A stretch of DNA of 55,867 bases, from the NCBI RefSeq assembly GCF_014656095.1, contig NZ_BNBT01000033.1:1-55867 (forward strand), written 5' to 3'. This stretch comes from Streptomyces longispororuber. GTDB taxonomy: Bacteria; Actinomycetota; Actinomycetes; Streptomycetales; Streptomycetaceae. Below are positions 28,668 through 37,129 of this stretch, one piece after another. Within the stretch, counting starts at the first letter, position 1; each line of letters opens with the position of its first letter. The notes under the pieces were generated by a model. It worked only from the letters and a program-made list of their open reading frames with translations. It had not been told where the DNA came from and did not search any database. The position numbers and the translations under genes were made by a program.

Positions 28668-29114
28668 ATGAGCGACACGAGCGAGTCCAGCACCCCCATC
28701 CTGCCCCCGCGCGGCCAGGGCCCGGCCGCCCTGCCGAGCCGCCCCGAGGACGTGCCCGCCGCCTTCGCCGCCCGCTTCAACAGCGGTGACCCGGAGGCGG
28801 TCGCCGCGCTGTACGAGCCGCGCGCGGCCTTCGTGCCCGCCTCGGGCGCCCCCGTGCGCGGCGCGGCCGCGATCGCCGCGCAGAACGCGCCGTTCCTGGC
28901 CCTCGGCCTGCCCATCGCCGTCCGCACCCGGCACGTGCACGTCGCCGGGGACGGCGACATCGCGCTGCTCGTCGTGGACTGGGAGATCGGCGACGTGCGC
29001 GCCACCGCCACCGACGTGGCGCGACGCGGCGCCGACGGGTACTGGCGATACGTGATCGACAGCCCGTTCGGCGCCGCGCCCCGGAACGACCGGCTCACGC
29101 CCTCAGGAACCTGA
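28668..29114 (+). CDS. SnoaL-like / DUF4440 family protein
   Basis: 148 aa. NTF2-like cone fold: VPAAFAARFNSGDPEAVAALYEPRAAFVPASG is the typical first helix pair and strand, followed by RGAAAIAAQNAPFLALG and late strands YWRYVIDSPFG. Related proteins are often small hydrolases/isomerases or orphan ligand binders; no catalytic residues can be assigned. Divergent from the HxlR regulator, with only 25 bases between starts, so it is the obvious target of that regulator. Confidence 0.85.
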   Translation: MSDTSESSTPILPPRGQGPAALPSRPEDVPAAFAARFNSGDPEAVAALYEPRAAFVPASGAPVRGAAAIAAQNAPFLALGLPIAVRTRHVHVAGDGDIALLVVDWEIGDVRATATDVARRGADGYWRYVIDSPFGAAPRNDRLTPSGT

Positions 29115-29166
29115 GCGCGTCACTTGCCGTGGTACAGGTCACGTGCCGCGGCACGCGCCGCACGCG

Positions 29167-32100
29167 TCACTTGCCGTAGTACGCGTTGTAGATCGACAGC
29201 GTCGACTTGTTGCCCTTCTTGTCGGTGACCTTGGCGTGGAAGGAGATGCCCTTGCCCGCGGCCGGGTTCTTCACCGAGATCTTGCCGTTCCGCACGTCCA
29301 CGGGCTTCCAGTTGCGCCCGTAGTCGTAGCTGATCCAGACGGCGAGGGACTTGAGGTTGTCCCCGGCCGCCGCGCCCTGCACCGTCACCGGGATGGACTG
29401 CTTCTTGTCCGCGGGCGCGCGGCTGTCCAGGCCGACGGCCGCGTTGAAGCGCACCCCGGAGGCGGGCAGCTTGGTGAGCGCGGTGGTCTTCTTCGACCGG
29501 AAGGTGTAGCTCGCGTCGATCCGCGTGGAGGCCGCGGCCACCCCGACGCTGCGCCTGACCGACGTGGAGAGCTGGTACTGGGCGTCCCCGGCCGGCACCT
29601 TGAACGCCTCCTCGCCGGTCAGCGGGTCGGTGTTCTCGTCGTACTGCGTGCCGTTGTGCTTCAGGGTGGTCTTCACCGAGGTGTACAGCGAGCCGCCCGC
29701 GTGCGTCTGGCCGTCGGCGAACAGCGGCAGGTAGCCGGTGATCTCGTTGCCCTTGCGGAAGACGCCGAAGTCGCCGCCGAGCCGCGGCCCGAAGACGGCG
29801 GTGTTGAAGGTCTTGCGGTACGTCTTCTCCGCGGCGAAGGTCTGCGGCGCGCCGAGCGTGTACGTGGCCTCGGAGGCCGGGGCCCCGTCCTCTCCGACGG
29901 CCCCCTGCTGCTCGAACTCCAGGCCCCACTTCACCTTGTCACCCGTGGACAGGTGCAGGGTGCGGGTGCCGGGCGCCTTCTGCGGAACGCCGAGCGCGAA
30001 GCCGCTGAGGCCGCCGGGGAGCACGCCGTTCGCGACGACCACGCCCTTCTTCCCGCTCGACGAGGCGCCGAGGCCGACCTTCACCGTGGCGAGGTCGGAC
30101 TCCTTGTAGTGCTGGGTGAAGCCGGTGGCGAAGCGGGTGACCTTGCCGCCGGGCAGGACGTCGTACTCGTCCTTCGCGCCCCGCGTCCAGTGCGTGCCCC
30201 AGAGCTGGTGCAGCGAGCCGTCGGTGACCTTCGGGCCCAGGTGCGCGGTGCGGAACCCCTGGTAGGAGGGGAGGAGCCAGCCCACGCCCGCCTCGACGGC
30301 GTCGTTGGAGACCACCCACACCGGGGCCGCGAGCTCGAACGTCGCGTCGGCGGCCGGCACCGTGATGTCCACCGGCTTCGCCGTCCTCGCGTCGACCGTC
30401 AGCGTGGTGTCCTTGGTGACGTTCAGCTTCGGCTGGACGACCCAGTCGATGCCCTTGGCGGCGTCCGCGGGGTCGGCGAAGATGCCGGCGTCGAGGACGT
30501 AACCGCCCTTGGGGACGCGGACCTTGGCGGTGCCGGACGGGTCGTAGACGTTGATGTCCCGGTCGGCCGTGTCCTTGGTGACGCCGTACAGGGAGGTGCC
30601 GTAGTACTTCGCCGGCTGCCCGTCGCGGCCGATGTGCTTGACCGTCACGTCGTACGACTCGACCTCGCGGTCCACCGCGGCGGCGGTGCGCACGCTCTGG
30701 CCGCCGCCGGTCGCCGTGACGTACGCGGAGTACGCGCCGTCGAGGCTCCCGCCCAGCCGGGTGTCACTGGTCAGGTCCACGGCGGCGGTGCCGCCCGCGG
30801 GCACGGTGACCTTCTTGGCGGCGAGCGTGAAGAAGCCCGCGGGCGCGGGGGCGCCCTTGGGGCCGGTGGCCTTGAGCGCCAGGTCGAGGGTGACGTCGGC
30901 GCTGCCGAGGTTCCGGTACGTCAGCTTCTTGGTGACGGGCTTGTCGTCGGTGTGCGGCCACGCCTGCGTGCCGAAGCTCACCGACACCGGGTCCGCGATC
31001 ACGCTCTGCTTGATCGCCCGGTCCACCGCGATCCGGCCCGAACCCTGCTGGAACGGCGTGTACGCGCCGCCCTTGGTGGACGCCGTCAGGGCGCCCTTCA
31101 GCTCGGCGTACGTCCACGTCGGGTGCTGCTGCTTGAGCAGCGCGGCGGCGCCCGCGACGTGCGGGGTCGCCATCGACGTGCCGGAGATCGTCAGATAGCC
31201 CTCGGGCTTCTGGCCGACCTCCTTCTCGATGTCGCTGCCGGGCGCCGCGGCCGCGGTGATGTCCACGCCCGGGGCGGTGACGTCCGGCTTGATCGCGCCG
31301 TCGCCGATCCGCGGGCCCTGGCTGGAGAACGGCGCGAGCTTGTCCTTGTCGTCGACCGCGCCGACGGTCAGGGCCTTGTCCGCGCTGCCGGGCGAGCCGA
31401 CCGAGGCGGGCGCCCCGTCGTTGCCCGCGGCGATCGCGAAGAGGATGCCCTTGTCCTCGGAGACCTTGTCGACCGCGGCCTCCAGCGGGTCCACGCCGGG
31501 CGTGTCGCCGCCGCCGAGGCTCAGGTTCACCACGTCGGCACCCTGGGCGGCCGCCCACTCGATGCCCGCGATGATGCCGGAGTCGTCGCCGGAGCCGTCG
31601 TCGCCGAGGACCTTGCCGTTGAGGATCTTCGCGCCCGGGGCGACGCCCTTGTACGCGCCGTTCTTGGCGCCCGTACCGGCGGCGGTGGAGGCGACGTGGG
31701 TGCCGTGGCCGACGCGGTCCTTGGCGTCCGGGGACGGGGTGAAGTCCTCCTCGGCGACGACCTGGTCCTTGAGGTCCGGGTGGGTGGCGTCCACGCCGGT
31801 GTCCAGGACGGCGATCTTCACGCCCTTGCCGTCGTACCCGGCCTGCCAGGCCTTGGGGGCGCCGATCTGCTGCACGCTCTTGTCGAGCGTGGCCTTGCGG
31901 GTCCCGTCGAGCCAGACCCGGCCGATGCCGGACGCGGTGGTGCGGTCCGCGCCCCGCTCGGCGGTCAGCGCCTCCCACAGCTTCGCCGCGTCCCGCTGCG
32001 GGGTCCGGACGGCGTCCGCGTTGAGCGTCTTCAGGGTCCTGCGCACCTCGGTGCCGCCCGCGTCGCGGACCTCGGCCTTCGCCCCGGCGGCGGCGCCCCG

Positions 32101-32553
32101 GTAGGCGACGATGACCTTCAGGCCCTTCTTCTGGGCCTGGCGGGTGCTCTTCCCGCTCAGCTCGGTGAGGTCGAAGAGGCGCTGGTCGAGCTTGCCGTCG
32201 GCTATCAGGCGGCGCGCGTCGGCCGGGACGAGGAACGTGTGCCCGTCCCTGCGGCTGGTCTGCACGGGGATGTGCTCGCGCCCCTTCGCCGGGTCGAACG
32301 CGGTGACGCGCCCGGTGGCGTCCACCGTGACCCGGTCCCCCGTGAGGAGCGTGAGGTGGTGACGTACCGGCGCCACGGCGCCGTCGCGACCGGTCGCGGT
32401 GGCGGAGCCGGACCCCGCGTGGGCCGGGCCGCCGGCCTGGGCCGGGCTGGTCATCCCCGCCGTCAGGGCCACCGCCGCCTCGGCGGCGGCGGTGGCCGCC
32501 CCCGCACGCCGCGCGGTGACCGGTCTTGCTGCTTTCTTCACTTGTCTGAGCAA
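29167..32553 (-). CDS. Secreted subtilisin-like serine protease (S8 family)
   Basis: 1128-aa exported protease. Signal region with RR and Ala-rich run ending MTSPAQA (~34-40), propeptide ~45-215, then the S8 domain with catalytic Asp251 (VLDTGVDATHPD), His283 (GHGTHVAS), Asn378 (AAGNDG) and Ser460 (SGTSMATPHVAG), so it should be active. The following ~650 residues are beta-rich domains ending in YYGK. Such large extracellular subtilases are typical of Streptomyces. The TTG at 32553 has a GAGGGGG site very close; GTG five codons on is an alternative. Confidence 0.93.
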   Translation of the reverse strand: MLRQVKKAARPVTARRAGAATAAAEAAVALTAGMTSPAQAGGPAHAGSGSATATGRDGAVAPVRHHLTLLTGDRVTVDATGRVTAFDPAKGREHIPVQTSRRDGHTFLVPADARRLIADGKLDQRLFDLTELSGKSTRQAQKKGLKVIVAYRGAAAGAKAEVRDAGGTEVRRTLKTLNADAVRTPQRDAAKLWEALTAERGADRTTASGIGRVWLDGTRKATLDKSVQQIGAPKAWQAGYDGKGVKIAVLDTGVDATHPDLKDQVVAEEDFTPSPDAKDRVGHGTHVASTAAGTGAKNGAYKGVAPGAKILNGKVLGDDGSGDDSGIIAGIEWAAAQGADVVNLSLGGGDTPGVDPLEAAVDKVSEDKGILFAIAAGNDGAPASVGSPGSADKALTVGAVDDKDKLAPFSSQGPRIGDGAIKPDVTAPGVDITAAAAPGSDIEKEVGQKPEGYLTISGTSMATPHVAGAAALLKQQHPTWTYAELKGALTASTKGGAYTPFQQGSGRIAVDRAIKQSVIADPVSVSFGTQAWPHTDDKPVTKKLTYRNLGSADVTLDLALKATGPKGAPAPAGFFTLAAKKVTVPAGGTAAVDLTSDTRLGGSLDGAYSAYVTATGGGQSVRTAAAVDREVESYDVTVKHIGRDGQPAKYYGTSLYGVTKDTADRDINVYDPSGTAKVRVPKGGYVLDAGIFADPADAAKGIDWVVQPKLNVTKDTTLTVDARTAKPVDITVPAADATFELAAPVWVVSNDAVEAGVGWLLPSYQGFRTAHLGPKVTDGSLHQLWGTHWTRGAKDEYDVLPGGKVTRFATGFTQHYKESDLATVKVGLGASSSGKKGVVVANGVLPGGLSGFALGVPQKAPGTRTLHLSTGDKVKWGLEFEQQGAVGEDGAPASEATYTLGAPQTFAAEKTYRKTFNTAVFGPRLGGDFGVFRKGNEITGYLPLFADGQTHAGGSLYTSVKTTLKHNGTQYDENTDPLTGEEAFKVPAGDAQYQLSTSVRRSVGVAAASTRIDASYTFRSKKTTALTKLPASGVRFNAAVGLDSRAPADKKQSIPVTVQGAAAGDNLKSLAVWISYDYGRNWKPVDVRNGKISVKNPAAGKGISFHAKVTDKKGNKSTLSIYNAYYGK

Positions 32554-32587
32554 GTTTCCCCCTCAAGGTGAAAGCTCTGAGTCACGC

Positions 32588-32617
32588 AGTATGTCGAGGG
32601 GGACGATATCCGTTCAA
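32588..32617 (-). promoter_or_regulatory. Putative protease promoter
   Basis: On the minus strand TTGAAC (32612-32617), 18 bases, CATACT (32588-32593): a vegetative-type promoter about 35 bases before the TTG start. Confidence 0.5.
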
Positions 32618-32679
32618 CTATGGGGCAGGAGCAATTAGTTGAGGTTGTTGGCCGGGACCCCACGGTTCCGCAACACCCC

Positions 32680-32760
32680 GGACACGGGACGGGGGACGCC
32701 GGTCAGGCCCCGGACGCGGGACGGGGGGGCACCGGCCAGGCCCCGGACGCGGGACGGGCC
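32680..32760. repeat. ~33-bp direct repeat (two and a half copies)
   Basis: GGYCAGGCCCCGGACGCGGG with following G-rich bases recurs at about 32701 and 32735, with a partial copy before. Non-coding, between the protease promoter and the L,D-transpeptidase terminator. Confidence 0.6.
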
Positions 32761-32787
32761 CGCACCCCGGGTGGGGTGCGGGCCCGT
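32754..32787 (-). terminator. Terminator of the L,D-transpeptidase gene
   Basis: ACGGGCCCGCACCCC (32754-32768) pairs perfectly with GGGGTGCGGGCCCGT (32773-32787): a 15-bp stem with a GGGT loop, 25 bases past the stop codon. Confidence 0.85.
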
Positions 32788-32812
32788 GCGCGGGGACCGT
32801 GGGGCGGGGGGG

Positions 32813-34057
32813 TCAGACGGCGGAGCCGGCCTTCCACTCCGCCCAGCTCATGTTCCAGCCGTTGAGGCCGTTGTCCGGGGCGATGGTCTTGTCGCCGGTG
32901 TTGCGGACGTCCACGACGTCACCGGTGATCGAGTTGCGGAAGAACCAGGAGCCCGGGGTCGACTTGTCGTTCGCGCCCTTGGTGTCCTTCAGGCCGATGC
33001 AGCCGTGGCTGGTGTTCACGTTGCCGAAGATCGACGACGCGCCCCAGTAGTTGCCGTGGATGAAGGTGCCGGAGCTGGACAGGCGCATGGCGTGCGGCAC
33101 GTCCTTGATGTCGTACTCGCCCTTGCCGTCGTCGTCCGTGAAGCCGACCGTGGCGCCGTTCATCCGGGTCTCCTTGAACTTCTCGGAGATCACCATCTTG
33201 CCGTTGTAGGTCTTGTTGTCCGGCGAGCCGGCCGAGATCGGGATCGTCCTGACGACCTTGCCGTCGCGCATGACCTTCATCTGCTTGGTCTTGGCGTCCA
33301 CCACGGACACCTGGTTGCGGCCGATCGTGAACCGCACCGTCTTCTGCTGTACGCCGTACACGCCGTCGGCGCCCTCGACGCCGTCCAGGGCCAGCTTCAG
33401 CGTGACGGTGGAGTTGCCCTTCCAGTAGTCCTTCGGGCGGAAGTCCAGGCGCTGGTTGCCGAACCAGTGGCCGACGACCTCCTGGCCGCTGCTGGAGTTC
33501 ACCGTGATGTGCGACTGCACGGCCTTCTTGTCCGTGATCGCCTTGTCGAAGGAGATCGACACCGGCATGCCCACGCCCACCGTGGAGCCGTTCTCCGGCG
33601 TGAAGCTGCCGATGAAGCTGTTGGCCTTCGAGACGGTGGTGAACGAGGAGTTCTCGTGCGCCTTGCGGCCCTCGGAGTCCGCCGCCGTCACGCTGATCTT
33701 GTACCGGGTGGCGCGCTCGAGCTGCGTGCTGGGCTTCCAGCTCTTCTTGTCCGCGGATATCCTGCCCGCGACCGCGGCGCCGTCCTCGCCCGTCATCACG
33801 ACCTTCGTGAGCGTGCCGTCGCTCACGGACACCTTGGCGTCGTTGTTGATGCCCGCGTTGCCGGAGCCGTTCTTCGGCGCGATCTCGATCTTGGCGGCCG
33901 AGGTCTTCTCCGCCGCCGCCTCGTCGACCTGGTTCTGCGACTCCTTGCCGCCGGAGCCGTCCTTGCCGTCGTCACCGCTACAGGCGGAGAGCACGAGCAC
34001 CCCGCCGACCAGGGCGGACACGGCCATCAGACCCCTGCGCCGCTTACTGTCCGTCAT
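32813..34057 (-). CDS. L,D-transpeptidase lipoprotein (YkuD)
   Basis: 414 aa. Builds 3-3 crosslinks in peptidoglycan outside the membrane. Lipobox LVLSAC (~20-25), a Ser/Gly linker, two Ig-like domains (~50-240), then the YkuD domain with HGNYWG and the catalytic SHGCIGLKD (~355-363; Cys nucleophile and His present). The layout matches mycobacterial LdtB-type enzymes. The ATG at 34057 follows GGAG at 9 bases; ATGs at 34066 and 34072 are less well placed. An ECF-type GGAAC-N17-CGTT promoter sits upstream, consistent with envelope-stress control. Confidence 0.93.
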   Translation of the reverse strand: MTDSKRRRGLMAVSALVGGVLVLSACSGDDGKDGSGGKESQNQVDEAAAEKTSAAKIEIAPKNGSGNAGINNDAKVSVSDGTLTKVVMTGEDGAAVAGRISADKKSWKPSTQLERATRYKISVTAADSEGRKAHENSSFTTVSKANSFIGSFTPENGSTVGVGMPVSISFDKAITDKKAVQSHITVNSSSGQEVVGHWFGNQRLDFRPKDYWKGNSTVTLKLALDGVEGADGVYGVQQKTVRFTIGRNQVSVVDAKTKQMKVMRDGKVVRTIPISAGSPDNKTYNGKMVISEKFKETRMNGATVGFTDDDGKGEYDIKDVPHAMRLSSSGTFIHGNYWGASSIFGNVNTSHGCIGLKDTKGANDKSTPGSWFFRNSITGDVVDVRNTGDKTIAPDNGLNGWNMSWAEWKAGSAV

Positions 34058-34119
34058 TCCACGCATCTCCATCGTTGCCGAATACCCAAGAAAGTCCGAG
34101 GGTCCCCGTAGTCCCGCCT

Positions 34120-34145
34120 AACGCTGTGCCCGTCCGCCCCGTTCC
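34120..34145 (-). promoter_or_regulatory. ECF sigma (SigE-type) promoter of the L,D-transpeptidase
   Basis: On the minus strand GGAAC (34141-34145), 17 bases, CGTT (34120-34123). This is the general ECF pattern used by envelope-stress sigma factors in actinobacteria. The predicted start is near 34112, about 55 bases before ATG 34057. Confidence 0.7.
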
Positions 34146-34298
34146 AAATCCACCCACAGTGTGGGGAACACCACGTCCGGTGGTGCGGGCGGGGCGCCAC
34201 GCGCCACCCCGGAGACGGCGGAGCCCCGGACGGCAGCCGCCGTCCGGGGCTCCGGGTCCCGCGGCCCGTGACCGGTCCGCGCCGCCGCGCCGCCGTCC

Positions 34299-34634
34299 CT
34301 AGAGCTCCTCGCCGTCCTCGGCGTCATCATGCTCGTCCGGGTCCCACTCCGGCGAATCGGGGTCGTAGTCGATCACCTCGCTGCTCCAGGACGCCTGCGC
34401 GAGTTCGATCCCGGGCAACTCCTTGACCAGGTCGTACGGGTCCACGAGGTAGGCGAGCGCCTCCGCGGCGTCCCCCTTGACGGCGGCCTCGGCGTGCTGC
34501 CGCTCGTCCTCGGGCAGGTGCGGGTCGTCGGCGAGGTGCTTGAGGGCGGCCTCACCCAGGCGGCCGGAGCCGTCCACCTCCACGACCAATTCGGTACGCA
34601 GCCGGACAAACCGTGATGTCTCGTTCATGCTCAT
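34299..34634 (-). CDS. Acidic conserved protein, unknown function
   Basis: 111 aa, strongly acidic C-terminus (DYDPDSPEWDPDEHDDAEDG). The N-terminal half alternates strands and helices (RFVRLRTELVVEVDGSG, LGEAALKHLADDPHLP, AYLVDPYDLVKELPG). Cytoplasmic by composition; no family recognised. TACCCT stands 7 bases before ATG 34634, so a leaderless mRNA supports this start over ATG 34628. Alone on the minus strand, divergent from the next small exported protein. Confidence 0.75.
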   Translation of the reverse strand: MSMNETSRFVRLRTELVVEVDGSGRLGEAALKHLADDPHLPEDERQHAEAAVKGDAAEALAYLVDPYDLVKELPGIELAQASWSSEVIDYDPDSPEWDPDEHDDAEDGEEL

Positions 34635-34758
34635 GCGACGGAGGGTACGACCATGCGCGGGCTCGACTTCCGCGCGACCCGCGCCTTTCATTAGCATCGC
34701 CCCATTGGCATCGCCCAAGCGGCCAATTCGCCCGCACCACAAGGGGGATCCGCATCCC

Positions 34759-35022
34759 GTGACCGCACGTCGCACCCTGTTCACCGCAGCCACAGCCGGG
34801 GCCCTGCTGAGCGCCCTGTGGTTCGTCCCCTCCGCGAAGGCGGCCCCGTCGCCGGAGCAGCGCCACGCCGCCGCGACGCAGGCCGCCGACCGTGAGGACC
34901 GCCTCGCCGACTCGGGTGGCGTCGACACCACGCCGTACGTGGTCGGGGGCACGGCGTCCCTGGGGCTGGGAGCGGGGTTCCTCGCGTACGGGGTGAGACG
35001 CGAGCGCGTGGCGCTCCGCTAG
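34759..35022 (+). CDS. Small exported or membrane-anchored protein
   Basis: 87 aa. N-terminal signal (TARRTLFTAATAGALLSALW ending PSAKAA ~28), a short polar middle, and a hydrophobic C-terminal stretch (YVVGGTASLGLGAGFLAYGV) followed by RRER, a likely membrane anchor. No LPXTG motif. GTG 34759 with AAGGGGGA upstream. Function unknown. Confidence 0.7.
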   Translation: MTARRTLFTAATAGALLSALWFVPSAKAAPSPEQRHAAATQAADREDRLADSGGVDTTPYVVGGTASLGLGAGFLAYGVRRERVALR

Positions 35023-35047
35023 GGCCGCGCGGTACCGGGCCCGGGGC

Positions 35048-35512
35048 CTACGCCGCCACCGCCCACCCGCCGCCGGAGGGCCGGGCCGTCAGCTCGAACC
35101 ACAGCAGCTTGCCGTCGCCCACGGGGTGCCCGCCCCACGCGTACGCGTAGTGACAGACGAGGAAGAGGCCCCGCCCGCCGTCGGCCTCGGCGTCCGGCGT
35201 ACGCGGCCCCGCGTCGAAGGGCGCCGGAAGGTACGGGTCGGTGTCCCACACCCCGACCCGCAGCCGCCGCCCTCCGCCCACCTCCGCCACCCGCAGCAGG
35301 AAGCTGCCCGCGCTGTGCCGGTAGGCGTTGGTGACCAGCTCGGAGGTGAGCAGCTCCGCGGTGTCCAGGACGGCGGGCAGGTCGTGCGCGACCAGCACGG
35401 AGCGCAGCGTGCCCCGGGCGACGCGGGGCGACCGGGGGTCGCGGGGCAGATGGAGGGTGTACGACCACGCCGGGGCGGACGTCGGGGGTTCGGTCGGGGA
35501 TACGGTGGCCAT
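35048..35512 (-). CDS. RsbW-like ATP-binding regulator (HATPase_c_2)
   Basis: 154 aa. Bergerat/GHKL fold of the anti-sigma kinase class: N box AELLTSELVTNAYRHSAG (~53-70), G1-like VWDTDPYLP, then GGRGLFLVCHYAYAWG. Residues needed for ATP binding appear present. It is divergent from an XRE-DUF5753 gene followed by DUF397, the well-known streptomycete whiJ/abaA-type triad that influences development. ATG 35512 with AGGAG upstream. Its partner cannot be told from sequence. Confidence 0.9.
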   Translation of the reverse strand: MATVSPTEPPTSAPAWSYTLHLPRDPRSPRVARGTLRSVLVAHDLPAVLDTAELLTSELVTNAYRHSAGSFLLRVAEVGGGRRLRVGVWDTDPYLPAPFDAGPRTPDAEADGGRGLFLVCHYAYAWGGHPVGDGKLLWFELTARPSGGGWAVAA

Positions 35513-35691
35513 CGTCGGCTCCTGGGTGAGAGGGGCGTGCCGCTGGGCGCTCTTCAGGCTTGCCCGCGCGGCCAGTTGAGGGATATCCCCACCGTAGGGG
35601 AGCCGCTGTGATACTTGTTACCGAACCGGCAATACCCTTCACATTTACCTCGTGTGAGTGACGTGAGAGCCACCAAGGGAAGAGAGCACAC

Positions 35692-36546
35692 GTGCCGCCC
35701 AGCACCAGCCCCACGCTGCGGCAGCGGCGCCTGGGCAGTGAATTGCGCAAGCTGCGCCAGCAGGCAGGACTGACGGCCACCGCCGCGGCCGCCCTGCTGG
35801 GCGTCAACCAGGCGCAGATCAGCAGCATCGAAGCAGGCCGTTACCCCGTCAGCGCCGACCGCGTCCGTTCGTTCGCCCGCAGCTACGACTGCGCGGACGA
35901 AGCGCTCGTCGACGCCTTGGCCGCGATGACCGGCGGCCGCACACGCGGCTGGTGGGACGAGTATCAGGGCCTTCCGCTGCCTGCCGGACTCAACGACGTG
36001 GCAGAACTGGAGCATCACGCAAGCGGGCTGCGCGTCGCGCTGGTCACCCACATCCCCGCGCTGCTGCAGACGACGGATTACGCACGTGCGCTGTTCCAGG
36101 AAGTCGTGCCGCCCCTGCGGCAGTACGAGGTGGAGCACCGCCTCAGCCACCGCATCAAGCGACAGGGGGTCCTCCACCAGGACTCACCACCGTCCTATAC
36201 GGCAATCGTTCACGAGACAGCACTCCGCATCGGATTCGGCGGGCCCACGGTCACCCGAGCCCAGTTGCGTCACCTCCTGGAGATGAGCGAACTCCCCAAC
36301 GTCACCTTCCGCGTGATCCCCTTCGGTCAGGCCTCCTTCCCCGGCTCCGGCCAGTCCGTGGACTACGTCATGGGGCCTGTTCCGCAACTCGACACCGTGC
36401 TGCTGGACACGCATCATGGCTCCGAATTCCTGGACTCGGAGCCGGAGCTGGCCGCGTACAGGTCCTTGCTGAGCCGCCTAGAAAGCGCCAGCCTCTCGCC
36501 CGCTGCCTCACGCGACCTGATGCGCGGCCTGACACGAGACACCTGA
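35692..36546 (+). CDS. XRE regulator with DUF5753 domain (WhiJ-like)
   Basis: 284 aa. Helix-turn-helix at ~10-65 (LRKLRQQAGLTATAAAALLG, NQAQISSIEAGRYPVS), then the DUF5753 domain (IPALLQTTDYARALFQ; RLSHRIKRQGVL; ALRIGFGGP; LPNVTFRVIPFGQ). WhiJ-like proteins are proposed to bind DNA and be relieved by their DUF397 partner. The GTG at 35692 follows AAGGGAAGAGAG. The DUF397 gene starts 10 bases after its stop, so they are one unit. Confidence 0.93.
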   Translation: MPPSTSPTLRQRRLGSELRKLRQQAGLTATAAAALLGVNQAQISSIEAGRYPVSADRVRSFARSYDCADEALVDALAAMTGGRTRGWWDEYQGLPLPAGLNDVAELEHHASGLRVALVTHIPALLQTTDYARALFQEVVPPLRQYEVEHRLSHRIKRQGVLHQDSPPSYTAIVHETALRIGFGGPTVTRAQLRHLLEMSELPNVTFRVIPFGQASFPGSGQSVDYVMGPVPQLDTVLLDTHHGSEFLDSEPELAAYRSLLSRLESASLSPAASRDLMRGLTRDT

Positions 36547-36555
36547 GAGGGAACC

Positions 36556-36750
36556 ATGCACCGCCACATCTGGCAGAAGTCATCCTTCAGCGGCAACGCC
36601 AACAACTGTCTCTGCGTGGCGGCCACTTCCGACGGGAGGGTTCACCTCCGGGAAAGCGACGATCCCGGTGTCATCCTCACCACCGGGGTTGACCAGTTCC
36701 AGGCCCTTCTCGGTGCGCTGCGGCAGCAGTCTGCCGGTGGGCGGCGGTGA
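36556..36750 (+). CDS. DUF397 protein
   Basis: 64 aa. The family pattern is plain: IWQKSSFSGNANNCLCVA, then VHLRESDDPGVILTTG and FQALLGALR. DUF397 proteins nearly always follow an XRE-DUF5753 gene and are thought to act as its antagonist. ATG 36556 follows GAGAGGGAA. Confidence 0.93.
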   Translation: MHRHIWQKSSFSGNANNCLCVAATSDGRVHLRESDDPGVILTTGVDQFQALLGALRQQSAGGRR

Positions 36751-36759
36751 ACAGCTCAC

Positions 36760-36936
36760 GTGACCTGGGTTGATGCCCGCGAGAGGCTGCCGCGGGACGG
36801 TATGGCGGTGGCAGCGGCGGTCACGGGGCGGTACCCGGCCCACAGCGATGGGCCCGAGGGTGCGTTGGGGGAGGAGTTCTGGCTGGTGCGGCCGATGTAC
36901 TTCACGCGGCGGGTTTCTCGCGGCGGTTCGCCCTGA
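36760..36936 (+). pseudogene. Short ORF truncated at a poly-G tract
   Basis: GTG 36760 opens 58 codons: VTWVDARERLPRDGMAVAAAV, then TGRYPAHSDG, EEFWLVRPMYFTRRV, and a TGA at 36934 just before the 34-G run. The beginning looks like a small streptomycete protein family (about 90 aa, starting with WVDAREKLP and ending with a VRLPYG-like segment) that often follows XRE/DUF397 pairs. The conserved end is missing here, so the gene seems cut or frameshifted at the G tract. It starts 9 bases after the DUF397 stop and would be in that operon. Confidence 0.55.
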
Positions 36937-36939
36937 CGT

Positions 36940-37004
<65 letters not shown>

Positions 37005-37129
37005 GCACCTGCTCCCGCTCTGGATAGAACGCTCGTTCCAGTCCGAGTTGTCGTCAGCCCGCCCGCCCAACTCCCCAGCAGACGCGCGGGACTCTGGCGC
37101 TCCCCCGGCGTCCGGGCGACCATGAGCGG

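Noticed and set aside
28643..28669. Upstream ATG for the HxlR gene at 28669
   Set aside because: It overlaps the start codon of the divergent gene and lacks a ribosome site; GTG 28642 has a strong one.
29120..29929. Second protease-like gene on the minus strand
   Set aside because: It is another frame of the S8 protease; the similar end arises from a short duplicated tail.
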